From Ferrimonas kyonanensis DSM 18153 (GTDB taxonomy: Bacteria; Pseudomonadota; Gammaproteobacteria; Enterobacterales; Shewanellaceae), in contig NZ_AUDJ01000011.1 of the NCBI RefSeq assembly GCF_000425405.1, positions 182,470-246,469 on the forward strand: a stretch of 64,000 nt of DNA. Direction: 5' to 3'. Shown in pieces: positions 37,540 through 46,466 of the stretch (the stretch's first letter is position 1; the number at the start of each line of letters is the position of its first letter). A model generated the notes under the pieces. That model was not told where the DNA came from and did no database searches. It saw only the letters and a program-made list of their open reading frames with translations. Made by a program: the position numbers and the translations under genes.

Positions 37540-39201
37540 TTAGCCCAGAATGTCGGCCATGTCCTGCTCGACCGTGGTGGTCAGGCGCAGGCCAGTGGCT
37601 TCGTGCAGATGGTTGATCAGGTTTTCGGTCAGGAAGGCCGGAACCGTCGGACCGACGCGAATGTCTTTGATACCCAGCGCCAGCAGCGTCAACAGAATGG
37701 CAATGGCTTTCTGTTCAAACCAGGACAGAATCAGCGACAGAGGCAGTTCGTTCACCCCGCACTCAAAGGTCTCGGCCAGGGCCAACGCCAACTGAATGGC
37801 GGAGTAGGCATCGTTACACTGACCCACATCCAGCAGACGAGGGATGCCGTTGATGTCACCAAACTCCAGATCGTTGAACTTGAACTTACCGCAGGCCAGG
37901 GTCAACAGCAGAGTATCGTCTGGCGCAGACTTGGCAAACTCGGTGAAGTAGTTACGCTCCTGCTTGTCGCCGTCACAGCCACCGACCAGGAAGAAGTGAC
38001 GAATGTTGCCAGCCTTCACCTGTTCAATCACCGCCGGGGCCGCCGCCATCAGGGCATTGCGGGCAAAACCGGTCATGGTGTAATGAGGAATCTCGTCGTA
38101 CTTGAAGCCTTCACACGCCAGCGCCTTCTCGATAACGGCGCTGTAGTCGTCACCGGTGTGGTGTACCACACCCGGCCAGCCTACGATGTTACGGGTAAAC
38201 AGGCGGTCGGCGTAGGAACCCGGGTTTGGATCGATCAGACAGTTGGAGGTCATCACGATGGCACCAGGGAAGTTGGCAAACTCTTTCTGCTGGTTCTGCC
38301 AGGCGCTGCCGTAGTTACCCACCAGGTGCGGGTACTTGCCACCCAGCTCTGGGTAAGCCATGGCCGGCAGCATCTCACCGTGGGTGTAGACGTTGATGCC
38401 TTTGTCCTTGGTCTGCTCCAGAATGTGTTGCAGATCGATGAGATCGTGACCGGAAACCAGGATTGCCTTACCGGCCACTGGCTTCATGTTCACCTTGGTT
38501 GGCACCGGATGACCAAAGGCCTCGGTCTCACCGGCGTCCAGCATCTCCATCACTTTATAGTTCAGGTGGCCACAGGCCATGGCCAGCTCCAGCAACTCGT
38601 TCAGATCGCTTGGATCTTCACCCAGGCGGGCCATGATGCGGTGGAACTCACCGTACACGTCATCATCCTGTTTGCCGAGGATGCGGGCGTGCTCCATGTA
38701 GGCTGCAACCCCTTTCAGGCCATACAGCACCAGCAGGCGCAGACCGACGATGTCTTCACCAACATCGTTGAGGCCACGGTTCACCGCGGTGGCCGGAGCC
38801 TGGCTGATCATCGCCGCTTTCTCGGCGGTGATCTCGAATTGCGCCGCACCGGCCAGCTGTTTTGGCTCCACACCCTGAACGGTGCAGGCCGCCAGGTAGG
38901 CGTCTTTAAGGCGGGTCTTGGTGGCCACCGCTTCGGCGGTGTAGGCCACCAGACGTTCGGCGTCGAAGTTCACGTTGGTCAGGGTGGAGAAGAACGCCTG
39001 CGGCAGGTAAGCATCAGCGGCGGCATCGACAACCCCCAGCTCACGACCGGCGTGAGCGTAGGCACTTACGCCTTGCAGCATGTACACCAGTACATCCTGA
39101 AGGTCTGAAATTTCTGAAGTTTTACCACACATGCCCATGGCATACTGACAACCATTCCCTACTGGGGTCTGCATGGTTTGCTCACACTGAATACAAAACA
39201 C
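37540..39201 (-). CDS. hcp: Hybrid-cluster protein (NO / hydroxylamine reductase)
   Basis: A 553-aa prismane protein. The N-terminal Cys arrangement is C-x2-C-x11-C-x6-C (Cys 3, 6, 18, 25), the class II pattern of facultative anaerobes that binds a [2Fe-2S] cluster. Hybrid-cluster ligands are in [23 protein letters not shown] and [10 protein letters not shown]. In E. coli Hcp reduces NO to N2O and can catalyse S-nitrosylation. Located upstream of its reductase hcr, with NsrR-like and perfect FNR boxes in the promoter region, matching E. coli control. Confidence 0.96.
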   Translation of the reverse strand: MFCIQCEQTMQTPVGNGCQYAMGMCGKTSEISDLQDVLVYMLQGVSAYAHAGRELGVVDAAADAYLPQAFFSTLTNVNFDAERLVAYTAEAVATKTRLKDAYLAACTVQGVEPKQLAGAAQFEITAEKAAMISQAPATAVNRGLNDVGEDIVGLRLLVLYGLKGVAAYMEHARILGKQDDDVYGEFHRIMARLGEDPSDLNELLELAMACGHLNYKVMEMLDAGETEAFGHPVPTKVNMKPVAGKAILVSGHDLIDLQHILEQTKDKGINVYTHGEMLPAMAYPELGGKYPHLVGNYGSAWQNQQKEFANFPGAIVMTSNCLIDPNPGSYADRLFTRNIVGWPGVVHHTGDDYSAVIEKALACEGFKYDEIPHYTMTGFARNALMAAAPAVIEQVKAGNIRHFFLVGGCDGDKQERNYFTEFAKSAPDDTLLLTLACGKFKFNDLEFGDINGIPRLLDVGQCNDAYSAIQLALALAETFECGVNELPLSLILSWFEQKAIAILLTLLALGIKDIRVGPTVPAFLTENLINHLHEATGLRLTTTVEQDMADILG

Positions 39202-39216
39202 GGCGCGCTCCTTTAA

Positions 39217-39239
39217 AAGGTGTATATATTATGTATGTT
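39217..39239. promoter_or_regulatory. NsrR-like site at the hcp promoter
   Basis: A 23-bp imperfect inverted repeat with left arm AAGGTGTATAT (9 of 11 to the NsrR half-site AAGATGYATTT) and right arm TTATGTATGTT (7 of 11), one base apart. It is 16 bp upstream of the hcp start. NsrR is the NO-sensing repressor of hcp in related bacteria. Confidence 0.5.
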
Positions 39240-39307
39240 TTAGTGAGCACAGCTTAAAATAACCCCGCCCCCCAATAAAGGCATTTTGGATGCAAGTTTA
39301 CAAAGCC

Positions 39308-39321
39308 TTGATTAGGATCAA
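39308..39321. promoter_or_regulatory. Perfect FNR box upstream of hcp
   Basis: TTGAT-TAGG-ATCAA is an exact consensus FNR site 107 bp upstream of the hcp start codon, consistent with anaerobic activation. Confidence 0.75.
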
Positions 39322-39349
39322 GTTTTCGCCGGCCAAGAGTTATTCGAAT

Positions 39350-40394
39350 TAAGCTAATGTTAAAGCGAATCTAACTTTACCCGGGCTTTTTTTATCTTCC
39401 GCAAATCCCTTTCCCGAACTGTTGGCACCGCATCGTCGGCACCCGTCGCCGGTTTCCTTCGACAGCGGTTGCTGCTTTGAGGGTGGACCCAAAGAGCAGG
39501 ACAAATGAATATGTCGCCTGCTGTTGCTGGCGCCGCTGTCAGACTGCTCAGCCTGGAAACTGGCTGGCAACGGCGGCATGACGTCAACCTGAGGTTGCCG
39601 TCGAGAGGCTGGCCTCTGAGGACGGTTGTTGCCAACCAAGGTGATAACCTCAATGCCGAAGACACCGCCCTACTGAGGTGCCATGGCCCTACCTCTTCAA
39701 CGAAACCCAACCGGCGGCCTTAGATAAGCTGATGCTCAACAGCCCTAAACCTCTGGCTGCCCTCCTTATACTGGCAGTCCCTCCTTATATAGCAGCAACA
39801 GCCTGCCAGCGACGGCCGTCACTTCTTTATATAGCGGCAACAACCTGTCGGCGACGGCAGTCACTCCTTATATAGAAGAGGTACCTGTCGGCGACGGCAT
39901 CGACTCATCCGTGCCGCCTCAGCAACGACCACTCTCTGTTCTGGGGGCCTGAGCAGCCATGAGGGGGTACCACCGTACACTTCCATACAGCCCTGAGCAC
40001 CGAAAACACGATTGCAGCACGGCGATCCCCCCTGAGTGTCAGAAGCGAACTGGCCCAACAAGAACGCTGGAACCTTTAGCCTTGAAGGGGCACCAAATTG
40101 AGCGCAGATTAAAAACTCATTTTGAACAGAAATTGGTCTGGGATCCCGATTCTGAACAAAAAACGATGCATTGAGGCGACGAGACAATGAGAAAAATTCT
40201 TATTTAGATCCCTGTCTTTGCCGCCGAAAAGTATTACGAATTAATAAATCTTAAGAACCCGGTAATATTATTTTCTCCAGCCAATTATTTATTTTAATTG
40301 GCTCTTTTTTGTTTCTTTTTAATAAACCGAAAAACGCGATCAAAAAAGATTGAGGAAAATCAAAATTGGACAAATATCCCCAAAAAGGAGCAAA
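39350..40394. other. Long intergenic region between hcp and the hydrogenase operon
   Basis: Roughly 1 kb without a convincing gene; reading frames up to ~115 codons have no family motif or good ribosome-binding site. It contains a tandem repeat (39781-39905), a short AT-rich stretch near 40200-40330 and the upstream region of hyaA. It might include a decayed gene or a small RNA. Confidence 0.4.
39781..39905. repeat. Three imperfect tandem copies of a 41-42-bp unit
   Basis: Units begin at 39781, 39822 and 39864 with CTCCTTATATAG or CTTCTTTATATAG, followed by a variable middle and CCTG(C/T)C(A/G)GCGACGGC. A fourth partial copy of the start occurs at 39761. The TATATAG block and the GCGACGGC block are the conserved parts. 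Confidence 0.75.
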
Positions 40395-40410
40395 AGTGAC
40401 AACAGTCACA
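40395..40410. promoter_or_regulatory. CRP-like site upstream of hyaA
   Basis: AGTGA-CAACAG-TCACA matches the CRP consensus at 9 of 10 positions, about 300 bp before hyaA. A weaker similar element (ATGA-N6-TCAC) starts at 40561. Confidence 0.5.
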
Positions 40411-40704
40411 GACAAATTGTCGCACATATTGATCCGTGAAAGGGTCGATTTCAGAAGTAGAAATACACATTGAACGCGATTCTTACTAACAAAAAAATTT
40501 CACTCTCCGCCCCAAAAATTAGACAAAAAAGCCATTTCAGAGCAAGAAACAGAAAAAACCATGACCCAAGTCACGACAAGCCCAGTCATTCCGCCGGATA
40601 AATGAAGTTCTTGGCGCAACATTGATCTCGGTCATTATGTCCTATTCCGAATCCCATACACTTTGCTGGCAATCTCGTTGTACCCAATGCAAGGATTAAA
40701 AAAT

Positions 40705-41844
40705 ATGGGACAGTACGATGCTTTATTTTCGCGGGGAAAAAAGCGACTAACCGAGTTAAAGAATATTGACGCGGTCAAGTCCACTCCGCTGATGAAACGC
40801 TTAGAAAGCCAAGGCATCTCCCGTCGGGAGTTCATGACTTGGTCCGCTCAGGTTACCGCCATGCTGTCGCTGCCACTCTCCTTTAGCCCTCTGGTGGCTG
40901 AAGCGGCAGAGATCGCAGACCGTGTGCCTCTCATCTGGCTGCACCTGGCCGAATGTACCGGCTGCTCCGAATCCCTGATTCGCGCCGATACCCCTACCAT
41001 TGACAGTGTCATCTTCGACCACATCTCAGTTGAGTATCACGAAACTCTGATGGCGGCTGCCGGCTGGCAGGCGGAAGAGAACCTGGAGCACGCACTGGAA
41101 GCCTATAAAGGCGGCTACGTGCTGGCAGTAGAGGGTGCGGTACCGACCGCCAACGACGGCCACTACCTGACTGTGGGCTGTAAAGGCCACACCGGCATGG
41201 AGATCGTTCACCATGCTGCAGAAGGTGCGGCGGCCATCGTTTCCGTTGGTACCTGTGCCGCCTTCGGTGGTGTTCAGGCGGCAGCGCCGAACCCAACCGA
41301 AGCCAAGGGTGTCGACCAGGTGGTTCACAAGCCTGTCGTTAACCTGGGTGGCTGTCCTCCAAGCGAAAAGAACATTGTCGGTACCCTGATGTACTTCGTC
41401 ATGTTCGGTAAGCTGCCACCACTGGACATGTACGGCCGTCCTAAGTGGGCCTACGGTGCTCGCGTTCACGATAACTGCGAACGTCGCGGTCGTTTCGACG
41501 CCGGTGAATTCGTAGAGACCTTCGGTGACGAAGGCGCCAAGCAGGGTTACTGCCTGTACAAGGTGGGTTGTAAAGGTCCATACACCTACAACAACTGCCC
41601 TACCGAGCGCTTTAACCACCACACCAGCTGGCCGGTTCTGGCAGGTCACGGCTGCATCGGCTGTTCCGAGCCAAACTTCTGGGACGCCATGGCCGATTTC
41701 GAAAAACCCCTTGGTCGTCGCGACATCCATAGCCTGGATATGACCGCCGACTACATCGGTACCGCCATCCTGGGTGTTGCCGCTGTCGGTGTCGGTGCCC
41801 ACGCCGTTGCTGGCGTGTTCGCTAAAGACGTGGAGGAGAAGTGA
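40705..41844 (+). CDS. hyaA: [NiFe] hydrogenase small subunit
   Basis: A 379-aa iron-sulfur subunit of a periplasmic, membrane-attached uptake hydrogenase. The Tat signal SRREFM lies near residue 39, followed by a hydrophobic core. Mature cluster ligands include ECTGCSE (proximal), SVGTCAAFGG, GGCPP, a His/Cys block HDNCERRGRFD, KGPYTYNNCP and GHGCIGCSEP (medial and distal). A C-terminal membrane helix (TAILGVAAVGVGAHAVAGV) anchors it. The two supernumerary Cys of O2-tolerant enzymes are Gly here (CTG, FGG), so the proximal cluster is the ordinary type. The ATG at 40705 has AAGGA nine bases before it; upstream in-frame starts lack a site. The stop overlaps hyaB. Confidence 0.96.
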   Translation: MGQYDALFSRGKKRLTELKNIDAVKSTPLMKRLESQGISRREFMTWSAQVTAMLSLPLSFSPLVAEAAEIADRVPLIWLHLAECTGCSESLIRADTPTIDSVIFDHISVEYHETLMAAAGWQAEENLEHALEAYKGGYVLAVEGAVPTANDGHYLTVGCKGHTGMEIVHHAAEGAAAIVSVGTCAAFGGVQAAAPNPTEAKGVDQVVHKPVVNLGGCPPSEKNIVGTLMYFVMFGKLPPLDMYGRPKWAYGARVHDNCERRGRFDAGEFVETFGDEGAKQGYCLYKVGCKGPYTYNNCPTERFNHHTSWPVLAGHGCIGCSEPNFWDAMADFEKPLGRRDIHSLDMTADYIGTAILGVAAVGVGAHAVAGVFAKDVEEK

Positions 41845-43547
41845 TGAGCAAACGTGTTGTAGTCGATCCAATCACCCGTATTGAAGGTCACCTTCGTGTC
41901 GAGGTTGAGGTCGATGAGAATAATGTCATCACCAACGCCTGGTCTGGCTCCACCCTGTGGCGCGGCATCGAAACCATCCTGAAGGGCCGTAGCCCAATGG
42001 ATGCCGGTCTGCTGGTTCAGCGTATCTGTGGTGTCTGTACCTACTCCCACTACCGCTGCTCCATCGAAGCCGTGGAAGACGCCCTGGACCTGAAAATTCC
42101 GGAAAACGCCAAGCTGCTGCGCAGCCTGATGCAGTCTTCCCTGTACATGCATGACCACGTGGTGCACTTCTACCACCTGCACGCGCTGGACTGGGTAGAC
42201 ATCGTCTCCGCGCTGAGCGCCGATCCTGCCAAGGCAGCCAAAGTGGCCATGCAGTACAGCGACAAGCCTATCAACGCCGGTGAAGGTGACCTGCGTGCCG
42301 TTCAGGAGCGGGTTCAGGGACTGGTTAACACCGGTAAACTGGGTCCATTCGCCAACGCCTACTGGGGCAACGGCACCTACAAGTTCACCCCTGAGCAGAA
42401 CCTGATTGCGGTTTCTCACTACCTGAAGGCACTGGAAGTTCAGCGTGTTGCCGCTGAAATGCTGGCCATCTTCGGTGGTAAGCAGCCTCACCCTCAGTCT
42501 CTGGTTGTGGGCGGCGTGACCTCCGTACGCGACATGCTGAGCCCAGCCCGTCTGCAGGAATGGAAAGACAAGCACGCCATGGTGACCGACTTCATCAACC
42601 GTGCTTACCTGCCTGACGTGGTCATGGCGGCCGACGCCTATAAGGGCGAAGCCTCCGTACTGGGTGGCGTTGGCGTGAAGAACTTCATGGCGTCCAAGGA
42701 CTTCTACCTGGGCAACGGCGAGTTCCTGTTCGACGAAGGCGTGATCATGAACGGTGATCTGGCTAACGTACAGCCGGTTGACCTGACCCTGATCGAAGAA
42801 GACGTGACCCACTCCTGGTACCAGGACGGTGCGGCCCGTCATCCATACGACGGTGTTACCGAGCCGAACTACACCGGCCTGATTGACCGTGAAACCGTGT
42901 ACGGCACCCTGCCGACCTTCGACAACGACGGCAAGTACTCCTGGGTGAAATCCCCACGTTACGCCGGCGAGCCAATCGAAGTGGGCCCACTGTCCTGTCT
43001 GTTGGTGAGCTACGCCAAGGGCAACGAGCAGGTGGTCAATGCCGTCAACGGTCTGCTGAAGGCCACCGGGCTGCCAATCGAAGCGCTGTTTACCACTCTG
43101 GGCCGTACCGCTGCCCGTCTGGTACAGACCATGCTTGTGGCTGAAAACAGCCTCAAGACCTTCGATGCCCTGGTTAGCAACATTGTGGTAGACCAGTCTA
43201 CTTACATTGAACCTAACATCGATCCAGACAAAGAGTACAAGGGTGTGGGCGTTATCGAAGCGCCGCGCGGCCTGCTCAGCCACTGGATTCGCATCAAGGG
43301 TGGCAAGATCGAGAACTACCAGGCTGTGGTACCTACCACCTGGAACTCCGGTCCTGTTGACGCCAACGGCAAAGTCGGTCCATTTGAGCAGTCATTGGTT
43401 GGCATGAAGCTGGAAGATCCTACCAAGCCATTGGAGATCATCCGCGTCATCCACTCCTTCGACCCCTGTATGGCCTGTGCCGTACACGTGATGGATTACA
43501 AAGGCCAGGATTTGGGGCAGTTCCAAGTAGCACCAAACGCCGGCTAA
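41844..43547 (+). CDS. hyaB: [NiFe] hydrogenase large subunit
   Basis: A 567-aa catalytic subunit. The N-terminal RIEGHLR and RICGVCTYSH (L1) and the C-terminal DPCMACAVH (L2) supply the four Cys ligands to the Ni-Fe(CN)2CO site. The 19 residues after the final His (VMDYKGQDLG...) are the extension removed by the HyaD-type protease after nickel insertion. The ATG at 41844 overlaps the hyaA stop by one base and has GGAGGAG at five bases. Carried through the Tat system by the small subunit. Confidence 0.97.
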   Translation: MSKRVVVDPITRIEGHLRVEVEVDENNVITNAWSGSTLWRGIETILKGRSPMDAGLLVQRICGVCTYSHYRCSIEAVEDALDLKIPENAKLLRSLMQSSLYMHDHVVHFYHLHALDWVDIVSALSADPAKAAKVAMQYSDKPINAGEGDLRAVQERVQGLVNTGKLGPFANAYWGNGTYKFTPEQNLIAVSHYLKALEVQRVAAEMLAIFGGKQPHPQSLVVGGVTSVRDMLSPARLQEWKDKHAMVTDFINRAYLPDVVMAADAYKGEASVLGGVGVKNFMASKDFYLGNGEFLFDEGVIMNGDLANVQPVDLTLIEEDVTHSWYQDGAARHPYDGVTEPNYTGLIDRETVYGTLPTFDNDGKYSWVKSPRYAGEPIEVGPLSCLLVSYAKGNEQVVNAVNGLLKATGLPIEALFTTLGRTAARLVQTMLVAENSLKTFDALVSNIVVDQSTYIEPNIDPDKEYKGVGVIEAPRGLLSHWIRIKGGKIENYQAVVPTTWNSGPVDANGKVGPFEQSLVGMKLEDPTKPLEIIRVIHSFDPCMACAVHVMDYKGQDLGQFQVAPNAG

Positions 43548-43557
43548 AGGAGGAGCT

Positions 43558-44229
43558 ATGTCTAACAAGGTTCCACACTCAAGGGATTACATCTTCAGTC
43601 CAGTGATTCGTATCTGTCACTGGCTGAGGGCGCTGTCCATCGTGTTGCTGGTGATTTCCGGATTCTACATCTCCTGGCCGTTCCTGGTTCAGTACGGTGG
43701 TCCGGACAATCTGATGCAGGGCTGGGTGCGCTTCGGCCACCTGATCGCCGGCTTCCTGCTGGTGGCCATCACCCTGGGCCGCGCCTATCTGTATTTCTTC
43801 AGTCGAAGCGATATTGAACGGCGCTCCTTCCGTGATGTGATCAGTCCCAAAGCCTGGATTGAGAACCTGAAAGCCTATGGTTACATGGGCAACATGCACA
43901 AATCCGGCGTGTACGGACCGCTGCAATACATGACCTACCTGGCGCTAACCCTGGTAATCGTGGTGATGTGTGTAACGGGTCTGATTCTGCATGCCCATGT
44001 GTATCACGAAGGACTCGGCGGTGCCTTTATGCCCGTGGCCGAAGCCCTGATACCGATGTTCGGTACTCTGGCCTTTGTCCGTGAGCTGCACCACTTCCTG
44101 ACCTGGGTGTTCGTTATATTCATGCTGGTGCATGTGTATATGGCCGTATTCAGCGGTATCCGCTTCAAGCACAACTCTGTGGATTCCATTGTCTCCGGTT
44201 ACGATTACCACCCCATGAAGGACAAGTAA
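43558..44229 (+). CDS. hyaC: Hydrogenase b-type cytochrome subunit
   Basis: A 223-aa inner-membrane diheme cytochrome b of the HyaC/HupC family. Four hydrophobic segments are visible: IRICHWLRALSIVLLVISGF, VRFGHLIAGFLLVAITLG, YMTYLALTLVIVVMCVTGLI and LHHFLTWVFVIFMLVHVYM. They carry the conserved His heme ligands. It accepts electrons from HyaA and passes them to menaquinone. AAGGAGGAG precedes the ATG. Third gene of the operon, 3 bp before hyaD. Confidence 0.94.
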   Translation: MSNKVPHSRDYIFSPVIRICHWLRALSIVLLVISGFYISWPFLVQYGGPDNLMQGWVRFGHLIAGFLLVAITLGRAYLYFFSRSDIERRSFRDVISPKAWIENLKAYGYMGNMHKSGVYGPLQYMTYLALTLVIVVMCVTGLILHAHVYHEGLGGAFMPVAEALIPMFGTLAFVRELHHFLTWVFVIFMLVHVYMAVFSGIRFKHNSVDSIVSGYDYHPMKDK

Positions 44230-44232
44230 TTC

Positions 44233-44787
44233 ATGCCACAAAAGATCCTCTTACTGGGGATTGGCAATGTACTGTACGCCGATGAAGGCATCGGCGTACA
44301 TTTTGCCAACTACATCCAGCACTGCTACACCTTTGAGGGGCAAGCTCAGCTCGAATTTATGGACGGCGGCACTCTGGCCAACGCCCTGATTCCTCTGATT
44401 GCCCCTTATGACCATCTGATTGTGGTCGATACCATCAACGCCGCCAGCGCCAACTACGGCGACGTGTTTTTCTTTGATTTCGACCAGGCCCCCGCCGAGG
44501 TGGACTGGCAAGGCAGCGCCCACGAAGTGGAGATGCTGCAAACCCTGAATATGATGGACATGGTCGGCGATCGCCCCAAGACCCATGTCCTGGGCGTGGT
44601 ACCTACGGTGCTTGAGTCCATGAGCTTCGAGCTCACGCCTCAGGTCCAGGGTGCCGTTGCCACCATGGAAAAAGCGTTACTCGCTCACTTGCAACAGCTG
44701 GGCATTACCGCCACCAAAGTCCGCGACGCGGACATTCAGGAGCTGGCATACCAGTCCTGTGAAACCCAAGGGGAACCGCAGCCATGA
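44233..44787 (+). CDS. hyaD: Hydrogenase maturation protease
   Basis: A 184-aa nickel-dependent endopeptidase: start LLLGIGNVLYADEGIGVHFA with the conserved metal-ligand Glu, the second ligand Asp in LIVVDTINA and the third (His) in SAHEVEML, as in HybD/HyaD. It removes the C-terminal tail of HyaB. ATGA overlap with the next gene. Confidence 0.93.
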   Translation: MPQKILLLGIGNVLYADEGIGVHFANYIQHCYTFEGQAQLEFMDGGTLANALIPLIAPYDHLIVVDTINAASANYGDVFFFDFDQAPAEVDWQGSAHEVEMLQTLNMMDMVGDRPKTHVLGVVPTVLESMSFELTPQVQGAVATMEKALLAHLQQLGITATKVRDADIQELAYQSCETQGEPQP

Positions 44788-46466
44788 AGCTGAAATTTAA
44801 CTTCCATTGTGATCGACCCGTCCCCTACTACGCCCATCGCTGTAATCAACTGCTCTCCCATCCCCAGGTCCTCGCCACCGGCCTAGAAGACAATGTCTAC
44901 TTCTTTGAAGCCGAAGGGGATCAGGCCCAGTTGTCCGCCTTGGCAGAGCAAGTTGGCCAGGAGTGGGCCATGTCCTGCTGGCTGACCCACAGCGATCTGC
45001 ACGCCGTCGAGACCCTCTCCGGCCACCAGCATGCCCTGGCCCATGGCCCGGTAAGCAACCCCTATTGCAGTCATTGCCGTGACCACCAGGATGCCTGTCC
45101 GCAATGCGGCAGCGCCGCCGTTCCGGCCATCGACGATGCCACCCTGAGCCTGGCCGTCGACGCCCTGCAGCAGGACGGACAATGCACCCTGGAAACCGGC
45201 AACGGCCTGCGTCGCTTCTCTCTGCTGAGCCAAGCGCCGGCCGCAATCAACCAGCTGCTGTTCTGTCAGCCCCAGGCCCTTAACGAAGCGCTGCACGTCT
45301 CCAACCAGGGCGTGAAACTGCTCAGCAGCCTGGAAAAACCGATGCTGCAGCTGTTGCCTAAAACCGCCTTTGCCGAGGCCAACCAGTTGGCCTCCAAGCT
45401 GCACCTGTGTCACCTGGCCGACGACCGGATAACCCTGATGTTGGGCCAGCGACTGGCACAACTGGGCATCGACGTGGTCGCGGTAGAACCGCTGGATCAT
45501 CAGCCGCGACTGGTGCTGACCTTCATCGAAGACAAGCCGGTCGCCCTGAGCCACCGCCAGCTGCCCAGCCTGCCCCTGGATGGCAGCGAGCCCCTGTGGG
45601 ACGACGCCGCCATTGCCGGTTTCGCCAGTCAGGTGAACGATCAGCGTCTGTCGGTCAGCACCGGCGCCAATGTCTCGAGCATCAACGACCGTTGGGCCGC
45701 CGCCTGTGCCCTGCACAGTGCCCAGTTGCAGGCACCGAAGGAACACACCATCGCGGTGCTGTACCTGAGCCGCAACCGCCCCTCCGGCCTGCTGTATCAG
45801 GATGACAACGGCGACTACCAGTGGCTGGTGAAGCTGGCTGAACAGAGCATCGCTCCGGCGCAGATTCTGGACACCATCGCCCAGTGCCCGGACTCCGGTG
45901 ACAAACTGGTGACTCGCTTTAAGGAGCGCTACCCAGAGCACGCTCAGGCCCTGGCCAAGCTGTCGGCACAACCGGCTTCCGGTAACCTGTCGCAGTTGTA
46001 CGCCCAGGCGGCATGGCTGCTGAATCTGGCCGACGCCAATGACAGTGCCGACGTGGCAGCGCAGAAGTTTACCGCCCTGGCCCTAGGCCACGACGGCAAG
46101 AACAGCCCGCGCATCGACTTCAAACTGCAACGCCAGGACGAAGTGCTGACCCTGCAGAGTCAAAAAGCGCTGCAGGCCTGCCTCAGCTACCGCATGGCCG
46201 ATGAAAACAGCGCCCAGGGCGTCTGCTATGGCCTGGTCGACTCCTTTGCCGACTTTGTCGCCAACTGGGTGGAACAACTGGACGCCGACATCGGCATCGA
46301 CCAGCTGGCACTGGCGGGAGACGAGTTCGAGTCGCCGGTATTGCTGGATCGCATCTACCGCCGTCTGGGCAACAACTTCAACCTGCTGTTGCCGCAACAG
46401 GCAGACTTTGATGGCTCCAACCTGGCATTGGGCGGAGTGTTCCTCAAACGCAGGAATCGTGCATGA
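44784..46466 (+). CDS. HypF-like degenerate paralog in the hydrogenase operon
   Basis: A 560-aa protein of uncertain role. Comparing it with the true HypF encoded next (761 aa) suggests the same domain order in reduced form: an acylphosphatase-like segment (EGDQAQLSALAEQV) lacking the GxVQGVGFRP catalytic loop, one Cys4 zinc-finger-like motif (CSHCRDHQDACPQC at about residues 93-106) instead of two, a YrdC-like middle, and a C-terminal Kae1-like half. There LVDSFADFVANWVEQ and LALAGDEFESPVLLDRIYRRLG align with HypF FIDGIAEMMVALMDR and IVLCGGVMQNRCLLENLLQRMG, but the GG catalytic turn and metal-ligand His motifs are missing. ATGA overlaps on both sides imply strict cotranslation with hyaD and hypF. 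Probably a non-catalytic maturation partner or scaffold; this is inference. Confidence 0.6.
   Translation: MKLKFNFHCDRPVPYYAHRCNQLLSHPQVLATGLEDNVYFFEAEGDQAQLSALAEQVGQEWAMSCWLTHSDLHAVETLSGHQHALAHGPVSNPYCSHCRDHQDACPQCGSAAVPAIDDATLSLAVDALQQDGQCTLETGNGLRRFSLLSQAPAAINQLLFCQPQALNEALHVSNQGVKLLSSLEKPMLQLLPKTAFAEANQLASKLHLCHLADDRITLMLGQRLAQLGIDVVAVEPLDHQPRLVLTFIEDKPVALSHRQLPSLPLDGSEPLWDDAAIAGFASQVNDQRLSVSTGANVSSINDRWAAACALHSAQLQAPKEHTIAVLYLSRNRPSGLLYQDDNGDYQWLVKLAEQSIAPAQILDTIAQCPDSGDKLVTRFKERYPEHAQALAKLSAQPASGNLSQLYAQAAWLLNLADANDSADVAAQKFTALALGHDGKNSPRIDFKLQRQDEVLTLQSQKALQACLSYRMADENSAQGVCYGLVDSFADFVANWVEQLDADIGIDQLALAGDEFESPVLLDRIYRRLGNNFNLLLPQQADFDGSNLALGGVFLKRRNRA

Noticed and set aside
37399..39108. 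569-codon open frame antisense to hcp
   Set aside because: Shadow of hcp with Gln/His/Gly-rich composition typical of reverse-frame translation of GC-rich genes.
39781..39905. Tandem repeats considered as a CRISPR array
   Set aside because: Units run head-to-tail with only internal variation, there are no separate uniform repeats and unique spacers, and no cas genes are near.
41751..43283. 510-codon open frame antisense to hyaB
   Set aside because: It mirrors hyaB completely, has no family motif or ribosome-binding site, and such frames arise from GC-rich third positions; hyaB is unmistakable.
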